The translations under genes and the position numbers were made by a program. This document shows, piece after piece, positions 8,299 through 16,980 of a stretch of DNA of 64,000 nt. The DNA comes from an uncultured Bacteroidales bacterium (GTDB lineage Bacteria > Bacteroidota > Bacteroidia > Bacteroidales > Muribaculaceae). The notes under the pieces are model-generated. The model worked only from the letters and a program-made list of their open reading frames with translations. It did no database searches and was not told where the DNA came from. Location: contig UQDU01000001.1 of the NCBI GenBank assembly GCA_900539915.1, forward strand, positions 1 to 64,000, given 5' to 3'. How positions within the stretch are numbered: the first letter of the stretch is position 1; every line of letters begins with the position of its first letter.

Positions 8299-10296
8299 TT
8301 ATGATATTTGCGAGTCATCCTCTACCACGAGGTTCTCGATGATGAAGTTCTGGCGGTCCATGGTGTTCTTGCCCATGTAAAATTCGAGCAGTTCGCCCAC
8401 CTGGTCCTCCTTGCGCAGTGTCACCCTGTCAAGTCGCATGTCAGGGCCGATGAAACCACGAAACTCCTCGGGGGAAATCTCCCCGAGACCTTTGAATCGT
8501 GTTATCTCAGCATTGGTGCCGAGCTTGTTGATGGCACTGATACGCTCCTCGTCGGTGTAGCAATAATACGTATCGTCCTGCGCCCCTTGCCTTGATGCCT
8601 TGCCTGAGCGTCGTGCCGTCTTCTTGTTGCGGACTCGGAATAATGGCGTCTGCAACACATAGACATGTCCCTTCTTGATGAGGTCGGGATAGAATTGCAG
8701 GAAAAATGTCAGCAGAAGCAGCCGTATGTGCATGCCGTCGACATCGGCATCGGTGGCTATTATCACCTTATTATATCGGAGGCCTTCGATGCCGTCCTCA
8801 AGATTGAGAGCGGCCTGTAGGAGATTGAACTCCTCATTTTTGTAGATAATCTGCTGGGTCAGCCCGAACGTGTTGAGAGGCTTGCCGCGCAGTGAGAACA
8901 CAGCCTGAGTGGCCACATCACGGATTTTAGTGATAGATCCGGCTGCCGAGTCACCCTCGGTGATGAAGATTGACGACTCGCGCATCTTCTCTTCATCGCC
9001 ACGGCTGTCGTTGAGATGTATGCGGCAATCAAACAGCTTCTTGTTGTGGAGATTTATTTTCTTCGCTTTCTCACGCGCCTGTTTGGTCAGTCCGGCCATG
9101 GCCTTGCGGTCACGCTCGCTCTCCTGAATCTTCTTCAGAAGCACCTCGGCCACGTCAAGATTGCGGTGAAGATAATTGTCAAGCTCTTTCTTGACGAAAT
9201 CGCCCACAAACTTGGCCACGGTAGGGCCGTCAGGGCCTATGTCACGCGACCCGAGTTTGGTCTTGGTCTGCGACTCAAACACCGGCTCCTCCACCTTGAT
9301 GGCAACAGCGGCCACCATACCGTTACGCACGTCTGACGGCTCGAAATTCTTGCCGTAATACTCTTTTATGGTGCGGCTGACCGACTCCTTGAAAGCGGCG
9401 AGATGTGTACCGCCCTGTGTGGTGTGCTGACCGTTGACAAACGAATAATACTCCTCGCCATACTGCGGCGCGTGGGTGATGGCTATCTCTATGTCATCGC
9501 CCGTGAGATGGATTATGGGATACAACGGCTCTTTGGTCATCACATCCTGCAGCAGGTCAAGCAGACCGTGTCGCGATATGTAGCGTTTGCCATTGAATAT
9601 GAGAGCAAGCCCGGTGTTGAGGAAAGTATAATTCTTAATCAGCGGTATGACATACTCGTCACGATAATGGTAGTCACGGAATATGGTATTGTCAGGGGTA
9701 AACTGCACCAATGTGCCGTCAGGCTCATCAGTATCCAATATATCGGTCTCCTCTACAATGTCACCCTGCGCATATACTATGCGCTTCATCTTGCCGTCAC
9801 GGTGGCTCGTGATGATAAACGAAGTAGACAAAGCGTTGACTGCCTTGATGCCGACACCGTTGAGACCCACAGACTTCTTGAATGCTGCCGAATCATACTT
9901 GGCGCCCGTATTCATCTTTGACGACGCATCCACCAGTTTGCCCAACGGTATGCCGCGGCCATGGTCGCGCACAGTCACCGTCGTGTCGGTCACTGTCACC
10001 AGTATCTGCTTGCCGTATCCCATCATATATTCGTCGATGGAGTTGTCAAGCACCTCCTTAAGGAGTACGTATATACCGTCGTCACAGTTGGAGCCATCGC
10101 CTAATTTGCCTATATACATGCCCGGACGGCGACGTATATGTTCCTTAGGGTCAAGGGTTATGATGTCGTCTTCGGTATAAGCCGAAGTGTCGGCAGCCAT
10201 CCCCCGGGATGTATCGTTCATCGGCTCAAAGAGGTCTGCGGTATCGTCCATGTGATGATTTTCGGGAGAGTCGGATGATTCGGTATTTCGGGTCAT
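8299..10296 (-). CDS. parE: DNA topoisomerase IV subunit B
   Basis: 665 residues. GHKL ATPase domain at the N-terminus (VLLKEVLDNSIDEY with the catalytic Glu/Asn, DHGRGIPLGK, VGLNGVGIKAVNALS), transducer, then the Toprim domain with EGDSAAG (~447) and the metal-binding DADVDG (~515). The form IRRRPGMYIGKLGDGSNCDDGIYVLLKEV is that of the Bacteroidetes ParE paralogue rather than GyrB. With ParC (outside the window) it decatenates chromosomes. Its ATG overlaps the stop of the muramidase gene (10293-10296). A basic Arg/Lys/Ser-rich insertion follows the Toprim core around residues 560-570. Confidence 0.92.
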   Translation of the reverse strand: MTRNTESSDSPENHHMDDTADLFEPMNDTSRGMAADTSAYTEDDIITLDPKEHIRRRPGMYIGKLGDGSNCDDGIYVLLKEVLDNSIDEYMMGYGKQILVTVTDTTVTVRDHGRGIPLGKLVDASSKMNTGAKYDSAAFKKSVGLNGVGIKAVNALSTSFIITSHRDGKMKRIVYAQGDIVEETDILDTDEPDGTLVQFTPDNTIFRDYHYRDEYVIPLIKNYTFLNTGLALIFNGKRYISRHGLLDLLQDVMTKEPLYPIIHLTGDDIEIAITHAPQYGEEYYSFVNGQHTTQGGTHLAAFKESVSRTIKEYYGKNFEPSDVRNGMVAAVAIKVEEPVFESQTKTKLGSRDIGPDGPTVAKFVGDFVKKELDNYLHRNLDVAEVLLKKIQESERDRKAMAGLTKQAREKAKKINLHNKKLFDCRIHLNDSRGDEEKMRESSIFITEGDSAAGSITKIRDVATQAVFSLRGKPLNTFGLTQQIIYKNEEFNLLQAALNLEDGIEGLRYNKVIIATDADVDGMHIRLLLLTFFLQFYPDLIKKGHVYVLQTPLFRVRNKKTARRSGKASRQGAQDDTYYCYTDEERISAINKLGTNAEITRFKGLGEISPEEFRGFIGPDMRLDRVTLRKEDQVGELLEFYMGKNTMDRQNFIIENLVVEDDSQIS

Positions 10297-11066
10297 TTAT
10301 TCTTGCTGTATTTTGCATATGCTCGTGCCATGCGCGTATGATAGCCGCGACGCGCATACGACGGACCGTTGTAGCCCCGGGCAAAAGCAGCCCAGTTTTT
10401 GGCCTTCAGTTGCTTGTCGAGCTTTGTAGTCTTGAGAAATTGGGCAAAAAGTTCCAGCTGGTCACGTTCAGAACGGCTCATGCGTTCAACGAAATCATTG
10501 ATGCTGCTCGCACCGCACTTGCGCCAGTTGAAGCCGCCAATCTGAAACATACCCCAGAAAGTGCCTTCGATAGCCGTGCGCTCGTCGATAGTGCGGGCTG
10601 CCCTGAGACGCGCATGCTGGGCTTTCTGCCGTGAGCCATATTTGCGGGCCGACGGAGCATTGAACACCAGCGGATGCGACTTGCGGTATTTTGACAGATT
10701 CACACCGTTGCGGCGGCAAAACTGGGTGAACATAGAGAAGTCAAAATTAATCAGCGGCATGCCGGGAGCCGAGAAACCCTGATGGGTCGGGCCGGCCTCG
10801 ATTTCCACTACGGCCTTCACAGCTGCAGTCTCTACACCCAGCATCTCAGCCACCTCTTTATAATCATCCTCGGTCAGACGGAGTATCTCACCCGTAGCCG
10901 CAGCATCAGCTTCAGCGGCAGCCATGGCGTCGTCAATCCGGGTAGAGTCCTGAACTGACGGTACAGCCTGTGTCGTCTCGGGGCGATGATGCCTGACACG
11001 CTTGCGTGCATTGCAATCAGTAGAAATCAGTGCAAGCACGATAGATATAAAGAGGAGTTTTTTCAT
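10293..11066 (-). CDS. N-acetylmuramidase family protein (DUF3380)
   Basis: 257 residues with a signal peptide (KKLLFISIVLALISTDCNA). After a ~50-residue linker comes the muramidase domain: LTEDDYKEVAEMLGVETAAVKAVVEIEAG, containing the presumed catalytic Glu, then GMPLINFDFSMFTQFC, the segment EGTFWGMFQIGGFNWRKCG and the C-terminal WAAFARGYNGPSY (substrate-cleft residues of lysozyme-like folds). It should hydrolyse peptidoglycan glycan strands in the periplasm. It is the first gene of the block leading into parE with an ATGA overlap. Phage endolysins share this domain, but there is no phage context here and the signal peptide points to a cellular autolysin. Confidence 0.85.
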   Translation of the reverse strand: MKKLLFISIVLALISTDCNARKRVRHHRPETTQAVPSVQDSTRIDDAMAAAEADAAATGEILRLTEDDYKEVAEMLGVETAAVKAVVEIEAGPTHQGFSAPGMPLINFDFSMFTQFCRRNGVNLSKYRKSHPLVFNAPSARKYGSRQKAQHARLRAARTIDERTAIEGTFWGMFQIGGFNWRKCGASSINDFVERMSRSERDQLELFAQFLKTTKLDKQLKAKNWAAFARGYNGPSYARRGYHTRMARAYAKYSKNK

Positions 11067-11087
11067 GCGGACAGGGGCATATCTTAC

Positions 11088-11154
11088 TGTAGGGCCGCAA
11101 CTGTAAGATTTTGACAGGCCGTGATGCGGACAAGTCAGCAGTCGCGACCCTACA
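11088..11154. repeat. long imperfect inverted repeat between muramidase and pepD
   Basis: TGTAGGGCCGCAACTG (11088-11103) pairs with CAGTCGCGACCCTACA (11139-11154) at 14 of 16 positions around a 35-base loop. It lies in the gap between pepD (stop side at 11186) and the muramidase start (11066), so it could end pepD transcription or sit in the muramidase leader. Its TGTAGGG outer end recalls the GTAGTAGGGAC edge of the repeats at 1-210. Confidence 0.6.
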
Positions 11155-11185
11155 ATATTAATTTATGATGTATATGCCTACGTGA

Positions 11186-12646
11186 TTACGCTTTGTCCTG
11201 GGCAACCTTGGTCAGAGTCAGCTTAAGCTGCTCCCAGAAACGCTCTACTGTAGGGATATGCATCCTCTCGGACGGAGAGTGCACGTCACGGAGTGTGGGG
11301 CCAAACGAAACCATGTCGAGATGCGGGAATTTCTGCAAGAACAGGCCGCATTCCAGACCGGCATGTATAGCGGTGATTTCGGGAGTGACACCATATAATT
11401 CCTTATATGCGTCGCGAGCCTTCTCCATAATGGGAGAATTCATGTCAGGCTGCCATCCGGGGTAACCTTCGCCCTGCTTGACCTCCGCTCCGGCGAGGGT
11501 AAACAGAGCCTTGACCTGATTGGCGATGTCAAATTTGCGTGACTCGACAGAGCTGCGCTGGCTGGTGGTGACGAGAATCTTGTTGTCCTCAACCATCTTG
11601 ACTGAAGCGAGGTTGGTCGAAGTCTCTACGAGGCCCTGAAGCTCACGGCTCATGGAGATGACTCCATGGGGAGCCGAGTATATGGCACGGATAAGATTAA
11701 ACGATGTGGTCTGGTCTATCACAAACTCAGGCTTGTCGGTGCTCTCAAGAGTGAGCTTCATGCCTGTCTCGAGACCCTTGTACTCGTTTTCAAGCACGGC
11801 GATATATTCGTTGAATGCCACACGCACTTCCTCCTTGCGCGATGTGTGCACGCCAAACACGGCATGGGCAGCACGAGGGATAGCGTTGCGCAGATTGCCG
11901 CCGTCAATCTCGGCAATCACCACTTCGTGGCGCAGCGACATGTCATAGAGGAACCGGGCAATGATTTTGTTGGCATTGGCACGTCCGAGGTGTATGTCGC
12001 CTCCAGAGTGGCCGCCGAGCAGACCTGATACATCGGCCTTGAAATAGATGAAATCTGTAGGCGCAAACGAACGGCCATAATGGAATGAAGCCTGGGTGTC
12101 GATGCCGCCGGCACATCCGATGAAGAGCACTGCATCATCTTCCGAGTCAAGATTGAGCAGGATGCTGCCCTGTATCATGCCCTCGCCAAGGTTGTAGGCA
12201 CCGGTCAGGCCGGTCTCCTCATCGACGGTAAACAGAGCCTCGAGCGGACCGTGAACATAGTCCTTGTCGGTCAGCGCGGCGAGCGAAGCAGCGATGCCTA
12301 TGCCGTTGTCAGCACCGAGAGTGGTACCGTCGGCTCTGAGCCATTCGCCGTCAACGATGGTCTTGATGGGGTTGTTGTCAAAATCGAAGTTCTTGTCATT
12401 GCTCTCGCACACCATATCCATATGGGACTGGAGCACCACCATAGGGGCATTTTCATGGCCCGGAGTGGCAGGGACAAACATAGCCACATTACCTATGGCA
12501 TCTGTCTTTACCTCTATATCGTGTTTCTTGGCAAAATCAAGAAGGTATTGGCGGATTTTCTCCTCCTTTTTCGATGGTCTTGGCACCTGATTGATTTCGT
12601 CAAAAATTTCAAACACTCGTGCCGGTTTAAGGTCCTTGATAGTCAT
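11186..12646 (-). CDS. pepD: aminoacyl-histidine dipeptidase (M20 family, PepD)
   Basis: 486 residues, the expected length of the PepD/carnosinase-like cytosolic non-specific dipeptidase. Zinc-site motifs of M20 are visible: LQSHMDMVCES (His ~80, Asp), LGADNGIGIA with the bridging Asp, TVDEETGLTGA with the catalytic Glu-Glu, and the lid-domain GGHSGGDIHLGRANAN. Begins TIKDLKPARVFEIFDEINQVPRPSKKEEKI as in Bacteroides homologues. It hydrolyses dipeptides including Xaa-His. It appears monocistronic: divergent from the OmpH-like gene and separated from the muramidase by 119 bases with an inverted repeat. Confidence 0.94.
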   Translation of the reverse strand: MTIKDLKPARVFEIFDEINQVPRPSKKEEKIRQYLLDFAKKHDIEVKTDAIGNVAMFVPATPGHENAPMVVLQSHMDMVCESNDKNFDFDNNPIKTIVDGEWLRADGTTLGADNGIGIAASLAALTDKDYVHGPLEALFTVDEETGLTGAYNLGEGMIQGSILLNLDSEDDAVLFIGCAGGIDTQASFHYGRSFAPTDFIYFKADVSGLLGGHSGGDIHLGRANANKIIARFLYDMSLRHEVVIAEIDGGNLRNAIPRAAHAVFGVHTSRKEEVRVAFNEYIAVLENEYKGLETGMKLTLESTDKPEFVIDQTTSFNLIRAIYSAPHGVISMSRELQGLVETSTNLASVKMVEDNKILVTTSQRSSVESRKFDIANQVKALFTLAGAEVKQGEGYPGWQPDMNSPIMEKARDAYKELYGVTPEITAIHAGLECGLFLQKFPHLDMVSFGPTLRDVHSPSERMHIPTVERFWEQLKLTLTKVAQDKA

Positions 12647-12746
12647 AACGTGAATATATTAGTGGGGTTATGTTAATTTTTCTAATTTAAAGCACACTAA
12701 GGTACAAAATAAAATTCACTTGTCTGCAAAAATCATCTAAATTTTA

Positions 12747-12754
12747 TAACTTTG
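12747..12754 (+). promoter_or_regulatory. -7 promoter element for the OmpH-like gene
   Basis: TAACTTTG, a match to TAnnTTTG, 43 bases upstream of the ATG at 12797. The upstream CTTG (12719-12722) is 24 bases away, slightly too far for a standard -33. Confidence 0.6.
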
Positions 12755-12796
12755 CAACGCTAATAACATTATTTCAGACATTCCTTATTCATTTCA

Positions 12797-13411
12797 ATGA
12801 AAAATCACTTAGCGATTGCTGCAACCGGTATGGTTGCAATGCTCTCCACCGCATTAGTCGGTTGCTCAGGAGCAGCCGACAAATCTGCCGGCTCCAATGA
12901 CAAAACAGCGGCTTCCGACAGCATCAAAAGCGGTGTGACACTCAACATCCGCTACATTGACGCCGACTCAGTAAGTGCCAATTATAATCTTGCCAAGGAC
13001 TTCAAAGAAGCCGCCCTGCGCACCTACAGCAAAATCGAATCCGCGCAAAACAGCCGCGCTGCCGAGATACAGCGTCTCGGTCAGAAGATCGAACAGAATA
13101 TGCGCAGCAACTATTACGTAGGCAAGGAATCAGAATATGAAGCCGACGTGCGCCGCCTCAACAAGATGCAGCAAGACGCCGAGACATATATGGCCAACCT
13201 GCAGCGCACATCTCAGCAGGAGATGGCACAGCAGCAGGTAGAGCTTAACGACAGCCTCGAATCCTTCCTCAAGGAATACAACAAAAAGAAGGGTTACGAC
13301 GCTATCCTCTTCAAGGCCGCAGGTGCATACTTCAACCCGGCTCTCGACATCACCAAGGAGGTGACCGCCGGACTCAACGCCCGCTACAACAAGGTCGAGA
13401 AGAAGAAATAA
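12797..13411 (+). CDS. OmpH/Skp-family periplasmic lipoprotein
   Basis: 204 residues. The signal (AIAATGMVAMLSTALVGC) ends in a lipobox with Cys ~23, followed by a Ser/Lys/Asp linker. The body has the OmpH/Skp layout: a short strand VTLNIRYIDADSVSANYNLAKDF, two long antiparallel charged helices (residues ~70-160, EIQRLGQKIEQNMRSNYY and QQEMAQQQVELNDSLESF), and a closing strand YDAILFKAAGAYFNPALDIT. Skp chaperones outer-membrane proteins as a trimer. That this one is a lipoprotein is a common Bacteroidetes variant but differs from the soluble enterobacterial protein. A hairpin follows at 13476-13506. Confidence 0.85.
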   Translation: MKNHLAIAATGMVAMLSTALVGCSGAADKSAGSNDKTAASDSIKSGVTLNIRYIDADSVSANYNLAKDFKEAALRTYSKIESAQNSRAAEIQRLGQKIEQNMRSNYYVGKESEYEADVRRLNKMQQDAETYMANLQRTSQQEMAQQQVELNDSLESFLKEYNKKKGYDAILFKAAGAYFNPALDITKEVTAGLNARYNKVEKKK

Positions 13412-13475
13412 CCAAGGCATCCCGACGGCACATCCTCCAGCCACGCCGCAGAGGATGGCCGACATATGAAACCTG

Positions 13476-13506
13476 ACAGGGACGAGGCTGACGCTTCGCC
13501 CCTGTT
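13476..13506 (+). terminator. hairpin downstream of the OmpH-like gene
   Basis: ACAGGGACGAGGC and GCTTCGCCCCTGT form an imperfect stem around TGAC. It is 65 bases after the stop codon and 57 before the next gene. There is no T-run, so it may be a leaky terminator. Confidence 0.5.
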
Positions 13507-13562
13507 ATCGTCAAGACATCCCATCAACCCGAGTGCTTGCTACCTCGTAAAAAACAAGAACA

Positions 13563-14279
13563 ATGCTACAGGAATCCCTCCAACCCACTACCCTCTCCTC
13601 ATTAGGTCGCGAACGGTTCTCGCTGACCTTCCTGTTACTCACAGTAACTTTCTGCGTCTGCCTGATAATCTCCAATCTGATGGAAATCAAGACTGTAGAT
13701 TTGGGCTTTATGACCATCACGGCCGGTGTTGCCGTGTTTCCCCTGTCATACATAATCAATGACTGTCTGGTGGAGATATACGGTTTCCGCAAGGCGCGTC
13801 TCGTGATATTTCTCGGATTCTCCATGAATCTGCTGACAGTGCTGCTCCTCCACCTCGGCCTCTGGCTTCCCGGCTCCGAGACATGGACCGAGCAAGAAGC
13901 CATGGAGGCGATATTCGGTGCTACACCGCGTATATTATGCGCATCCTTCACGGCTTTTCTCGCCGGCTCGCTGACCAATGCCTGGGTAATGGCCAAGATG
14001 AAGCAGTCAGCCACCTCTGACGGCAGAAACGCCACATCGGCCACACGCTTCTCCGCACGTGCCATACTCAGCACCATATGGGGCGAAGGGATAGACAGCA
14101 TCATCTTCTTCCCGATGGCATTTGCCGGTGTGCTCCCATGGGGCGCCATCATATCTCTCATACTGACCCAGACGGTGCTTAAGACCGTCTACGAAATAAT
14201 CGCGCTTCCCCTGACCGTCATGCTCGTCAAGAGGCTGCGCCGCCTGGAATATTCACCCATCATATCCGCTTCACGATGA
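13563..14279 (+). CDS. queuosine precursor transporter (YhhQ/VUT family)
   Basis: 238 residues, six predicted membrane helices. The family segment ISNLMEIKTVDLGFMTITAG followed by FPLSYIINDCLVEIYGFRKAR is characteristic of the YhhQ (COG1738) family that imports preQ0/preQ1 for tRNA queuosine modification. Further on, FTAFLAGSLTNAWVMAKMK and the DSIIFFPMAFAG helix agree. The central loop (~145-165) is Ser/Thr/Ala-rich and hydrophilic. No preQ1 riboswitch is visible upstream. Its stop overlaps the ATG of the YjjG nucleotidase (14276-14279). Confidence 0.9.
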   Translation: MLQESLQPTTLSSLGRERFSLTFLLLTVTFCVCLIISNLMEIKTVDLGFMTITAGVAVFPLSYIINDCLVEIYGFRKARLVIFLGFSMNLLTVLLLHLGLWLPGSETWTEQEAMEAIFGATPRILCASFTAFLAGSLTNAWVMAKMKQSATSDGRNATSATRFSARAILSTIWGEGIDSIIFFPMAFAGVLPWGAIISLILTQTVLKTVYEIIALPLTVMLVKRLRRLEYSPIISASR

Positions 14280-15013
14280 TATACGACGGACAAGACATAG
14301 ACATGGTATGGATTGACCTTGATGACACTCTGATTGACTTCAAAGGGGCATCACGTCAGGCACTCCGCCAGATATATGCCGACGAACGCCTTGACCGCTT
14401 TTTTCCCTCGCCAAAGGCGTGGGAGACATCATACGAGAAACACAACTACCATCTGTGGCAGCTCTACAGCGGAGCACAGGTTGACCAGGCGACTCTGCGC
14501 ATGGAGCGATTCCGTCTGCCCCTGACAGAAGCGGATGTGGCGGACGAGATAGCACGCGCTATGTCGACACGCATGGATCCGGTGTATCTCGGCTATCTGG
14601 CCGAGGCCTCCGTATTGCTCCCCGGGGCCATGCCCCTCATAGATTCCCTGAAAGGGATGGGGCTGCCCATAGGCATACTCAGCAACGGATTCACAGAAGT
14701 GCAGGAGCATAAACTGAGAGTGACAGGCCTTGACAAGGTGATAGACATAATGGTGCTGAGCGATGAAATCGGCATCAACAAGCCCAACGTAGCACTGTTT
14801 GATCATGCGATGAAACGTGCCGGACAGAGCGTCCCGTCGGCGCAGCTGATGATTGGCGACAATGCCACCACCGACATAGCCGGCGCGATAAGTGCCGGAT
14901 GGAACGCCATCCTTTATGACCGTTCGCTGCCTCTGCTCCACACCCGTGGCAAGGGCTACCACATGGTAAGCGACCTCGAGCACATACCGTTTTTGCTCAG
15001 TCACAACGATTAG
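14276..15013 (+). CDS. YjjG-family noncanonical pyrimidine nucleotidase (HAD)
   Basis: 245 residues. HAD motif I is IDLDDTLIDF (Asp14 nucleophile, Asp16), motif II ILSNGF (~133-138), motif III Lys in NKPNVALFDHA, motif IV LMIGDNATTDIAGA. The cap is the C1 helical type. E. coli YjjG removes phosphate from noncanonical pyrimidine nucleoside monophosphates (house-cleaning); the match to the YjjG branch rests on LSDEIGINKPNVALFD, the length and the fold, so another small phosphate-ester substrate is possible. Translationally coupled to the queuosine-precursor transporter. Confidence 0.87.
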   Translation: MIYDGQDIDMVWIDLDDTLIDFKGASRQALRQIYADERLDRFFPSPKAWETSYEKHNYHLWQLYSGAQVDQATLRMERFRLPLTEADVADEIARAMSTRMDPVYLGYLAEASVLLPGAMPLIDSLKGMGLPIGILSNGFTEVQEHKLRVTGLDKVIDIMVLSDEIGINKPNVALFDHAMKRAGQSVPSAQLMIGDNATTDIAGAISAGWNAILYDRSLPLLHTRGKGYHMVSDLEHIPFLLSHND

Positions 15014-15060
15014 ACATACTTTATATTCCATCAAGCACTCAATCTTATTACATTAATATT

Positions 15061-15939
15061 ATGAGACTTTACCCACTGGCAGTTGCCGCTTCAATACTTA
15101 CATGTGTATCATTCAGCGCATGCTCAAGCGATGATGAATCCGACATGCCTGAAAGCCCGCAATCTGACGTAAAGACAGTCAGAATCACAGCGGTAGAATA
15201 CAATCCGGCTCCCGGCCAATTTGTCAACGAGATGCCGGCCTATCTTCCGGGCATGACTCGCGAACAGATGCAGGCAGCAGCCCTGTCGGCCATACAAAGC
15301 GGCCGTGGAGTGTCGCTCGGTGCATTCGGTGGACATATCATCATGACGCTTGCCGAACCTATCAAGCACCGCGAAGATGGAAAGGACCTCAAGGTACTGG
15401 GCAATGCTTTCAGGGGGAGTGCCGAGCCTGGAGTCGTGGAAGTTTCTGCCGACGGCACTCAGTGGTATCCTCTTTTCGGACAGTATTGGGTGGATGCCGA
15501 GCGTGATTTCAATATAACGTATCATCGTCCTGAGCCTGATGCAAGCCCCGAACAATACATACGCTGGACGTCGACCTCGGGCTGGAGCGGATGGATGATG
15601 CGCAACCCCGGCTTCCATACCGACCACTCTTATTTCCCTGAATGGGAAGATGGAGCTACCACACTCACCTTCAATGCCATCAAGTTACCGAAAAACTGGA
15701 CGATAGAGAGCGCAACAGGCAATTATTTCGGGATAGCATGGTGGGGTTATGCCGATTCTTACCCTAACAATGATGACGAAGCGTGGCTCAATCTCTCCAA
15801 CGCTGTGGATGAAAACAACAGCCGTGTGAGTGTCGACAATATCCGCTATGTCAAGGTCACAACGGGAGTAATCAACAGCAACCCTGTGACAGGCGAATGC
15901 TCCACCGAGATAATGGGCATCCAGATAAAGAACGATTAA
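15061..15939 (+). CDS. cell-surface lipoprotein, Bacteroidales type
   Basis: 292 residues. The signal VAASILTCVSFSAC ends in a lipobox and is followed by an acidic linker SSDDESDMPESPQSD, the sort of acidic stretch linked to surface export of lipoproteins in Bacteroidetes. The body is beta-rich: LGAFGGHIIMTLAEPI, DLKVLGNAFRGSAEPGVVEV and DGTQWYPLFGQYW match the opening of Bacteroidales cell surface proteins that cluster with TonB-dependent cobalamin or haem systems, and IRYVKVTTGVI...ECSTEIMGI matches their closing module. Ligand unknown; no TonB receptor is adjacent here. It is 13 bases upstream of the GldB-like gene, probably co-transcribed. Confidence 0.7.
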   Translation: MRLYPLAVAASILTCVSFSACSSDDESDMPESPQSDVKTVRITAVEYNPAPGQFVNEMPAYLPGMTREQMQAAALSAIQSGRGVSLGAFGGHIIMTLAEPIKHREDGKDLKVLGNAFRGSAEPGVVEVSADGTQWYPLFGQYWVDAERDFNITYHRPEPDASPEQYIRWTSTSGWSGWMMRNPGFHTDHSYFPEWEDGATTLTFNAIKLPKNWTIESATGNYFGIAWWGYADSYPNNDDEAWLNLSNAVDENNSRVSVDNIRYVKVTTGVINSNPVTGECSTEIMGIQIKND

Positions 15940-15952
15940 CGGTCTAACACTT

Positions 15953-16915
15953 ATGCTACGCTTTCTCTCCCTGACTCTAAGCACGCTTATCGTCATCATA
16001 TCCGGCTCAGCACCGGCTGCTCAGGCAGCAGAGCTGGTCAGACTTGACCATGCCGTATCGGCAGCTGTCAATGATACCGCCAGGCAGCAAGCCATACTTG
16101 ACTCACTGCGCCCTGCCATCGATGCGATGGCTAAAATAGGCATATTGGAGAGCCCCGACCTGCATGGCATGGAACAGTATGCCGAGAGCCGCGCGTTTAA
16201 ATTCTTTGAGCCGGAGGTAGAGGCACGGCTTGACAGCGCAGCCCTTACGTGCAGTATTGACACCACCTTGCTACGCTTGCCTGTCATCCTGCCGGGCTTC
16301 AATACACCCCGACATATCTACGGTATTATCACCCCCTACAATCAGGCCGTGATGAATGTCGACTCGGTGATGCTTGTAGGTCTCAACCATTATTTAGGAA
16401 AGGATTTCGGAGCATACAGCTATTTTGAACCGTACATACGCCGCCAAAAAGACTCACGGCTTGCTCCTTATCACGTGGCAGAGTCACTTGTGCAGCAAAG
16501 TTACCCGATGCTTGCCGACAGCACCACCACAGCTCTCAGCCATATGATACATGACGGTGCCGTAACGGCTGCCGTCATGGCCTCCGTGCCCGAGCCTTCG
16601 CTTGCCGATGCCGGCGGATGGACTGCCGAAGAGCTGCAATGGCTTAAGCAGCACGAGAAGGAGCTGCTGCAAGACATCAGAGAGAAAAAGATAATTGAAT
16701 CTACCGACCCGAAAATCATATCACAGCTGCTTGCCCCCTCGCCCGGCACATTAATGTTTGAGAACCATGCCCCGGGTCGTACAGGACGCTACATCGGTTA
16801 TCGCATGGTACGCTCATATCTTGATTCAAATCCGTCAGCCACTATTGCCGACTTACTGATGCCATCGGGCTACATAGACAAGGCCACAGTAATAGCGCAA
16901 AATTACGCTCCCTGA
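15953..16915 (+). CDS. GldB-like exported protein
   Basis: 320 residues with a signal peptide (LSTLIVIISGSAPAAQA). The C-terminal half resembles GldB, a gliding/T9SS-associated lipoprotein of Bacteroidetes: the segments MLVGLNHYLGKDFGAYSYF, ESLVQQSYPML, EELQWLKQHEKELLQDI and especially APGRTGRYIGYRMVRSYL follow the order and spacing seen in GldB (the family's late SPGRIGxWIGxxIVRSYM signature). There is no lipobox Cys, unlike GldB itself. In gut Bacteroidales that do not glide the role is unknown. It is convergent with cinA, with a 65-base gap that holds a small hairpin (AGCCG/CGGCT, 16966-16981). Confidence 0.65.
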   Translation: MLRFLSLTLSTLIVIISGSAPAAQAAELVRLDHAVSAAVNDTARQQAILDSLRPAIDAMAKIGILESPDLHGMEQYAESRAFKFFEPEVEARLDSAALTCSIDTTLLRLPVILPGFNTPRHIYGIITPYNQAVMNVDSVMLVGLNHYLGKDFGAYSYFEPYIRRQKDSRLAPYHVAESLVQQSYPMLADSTTTALSHMIHDGAVTAAVMASVPEPSLADAGGWTAEELQWLKQHEKELLQDIREKKIIESTDPKIISQLLAPSPGTLMFENHAPGRTGRYIGYRMVRSYLDSNPSATIADLLMPSGYIDKATVIAQNYAP

Positions 16916-16980
16916 CTACGCACCGATCCACGGATAAAGAATACAACGAATCCGCATCCCATATAAGCCGGAATTTCGGC

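Noticed and set aside
10293..11066. Muramidase as a prophage endolysin
   Set aside because: The domain occurs in phages, but here it has a Sec signal peptide, no holin or structural phage genes, and is coupled to parE.
13412..13562. preQ1 riboswitch before the queuosine-precursor transporter
   Set aside because: Looked for the compact preQ1 pseudoknot pattern (an AAAAAACUA-like tail pairing back to a short hairpin loop) and did not find it; only an imperfect hairpin is present.
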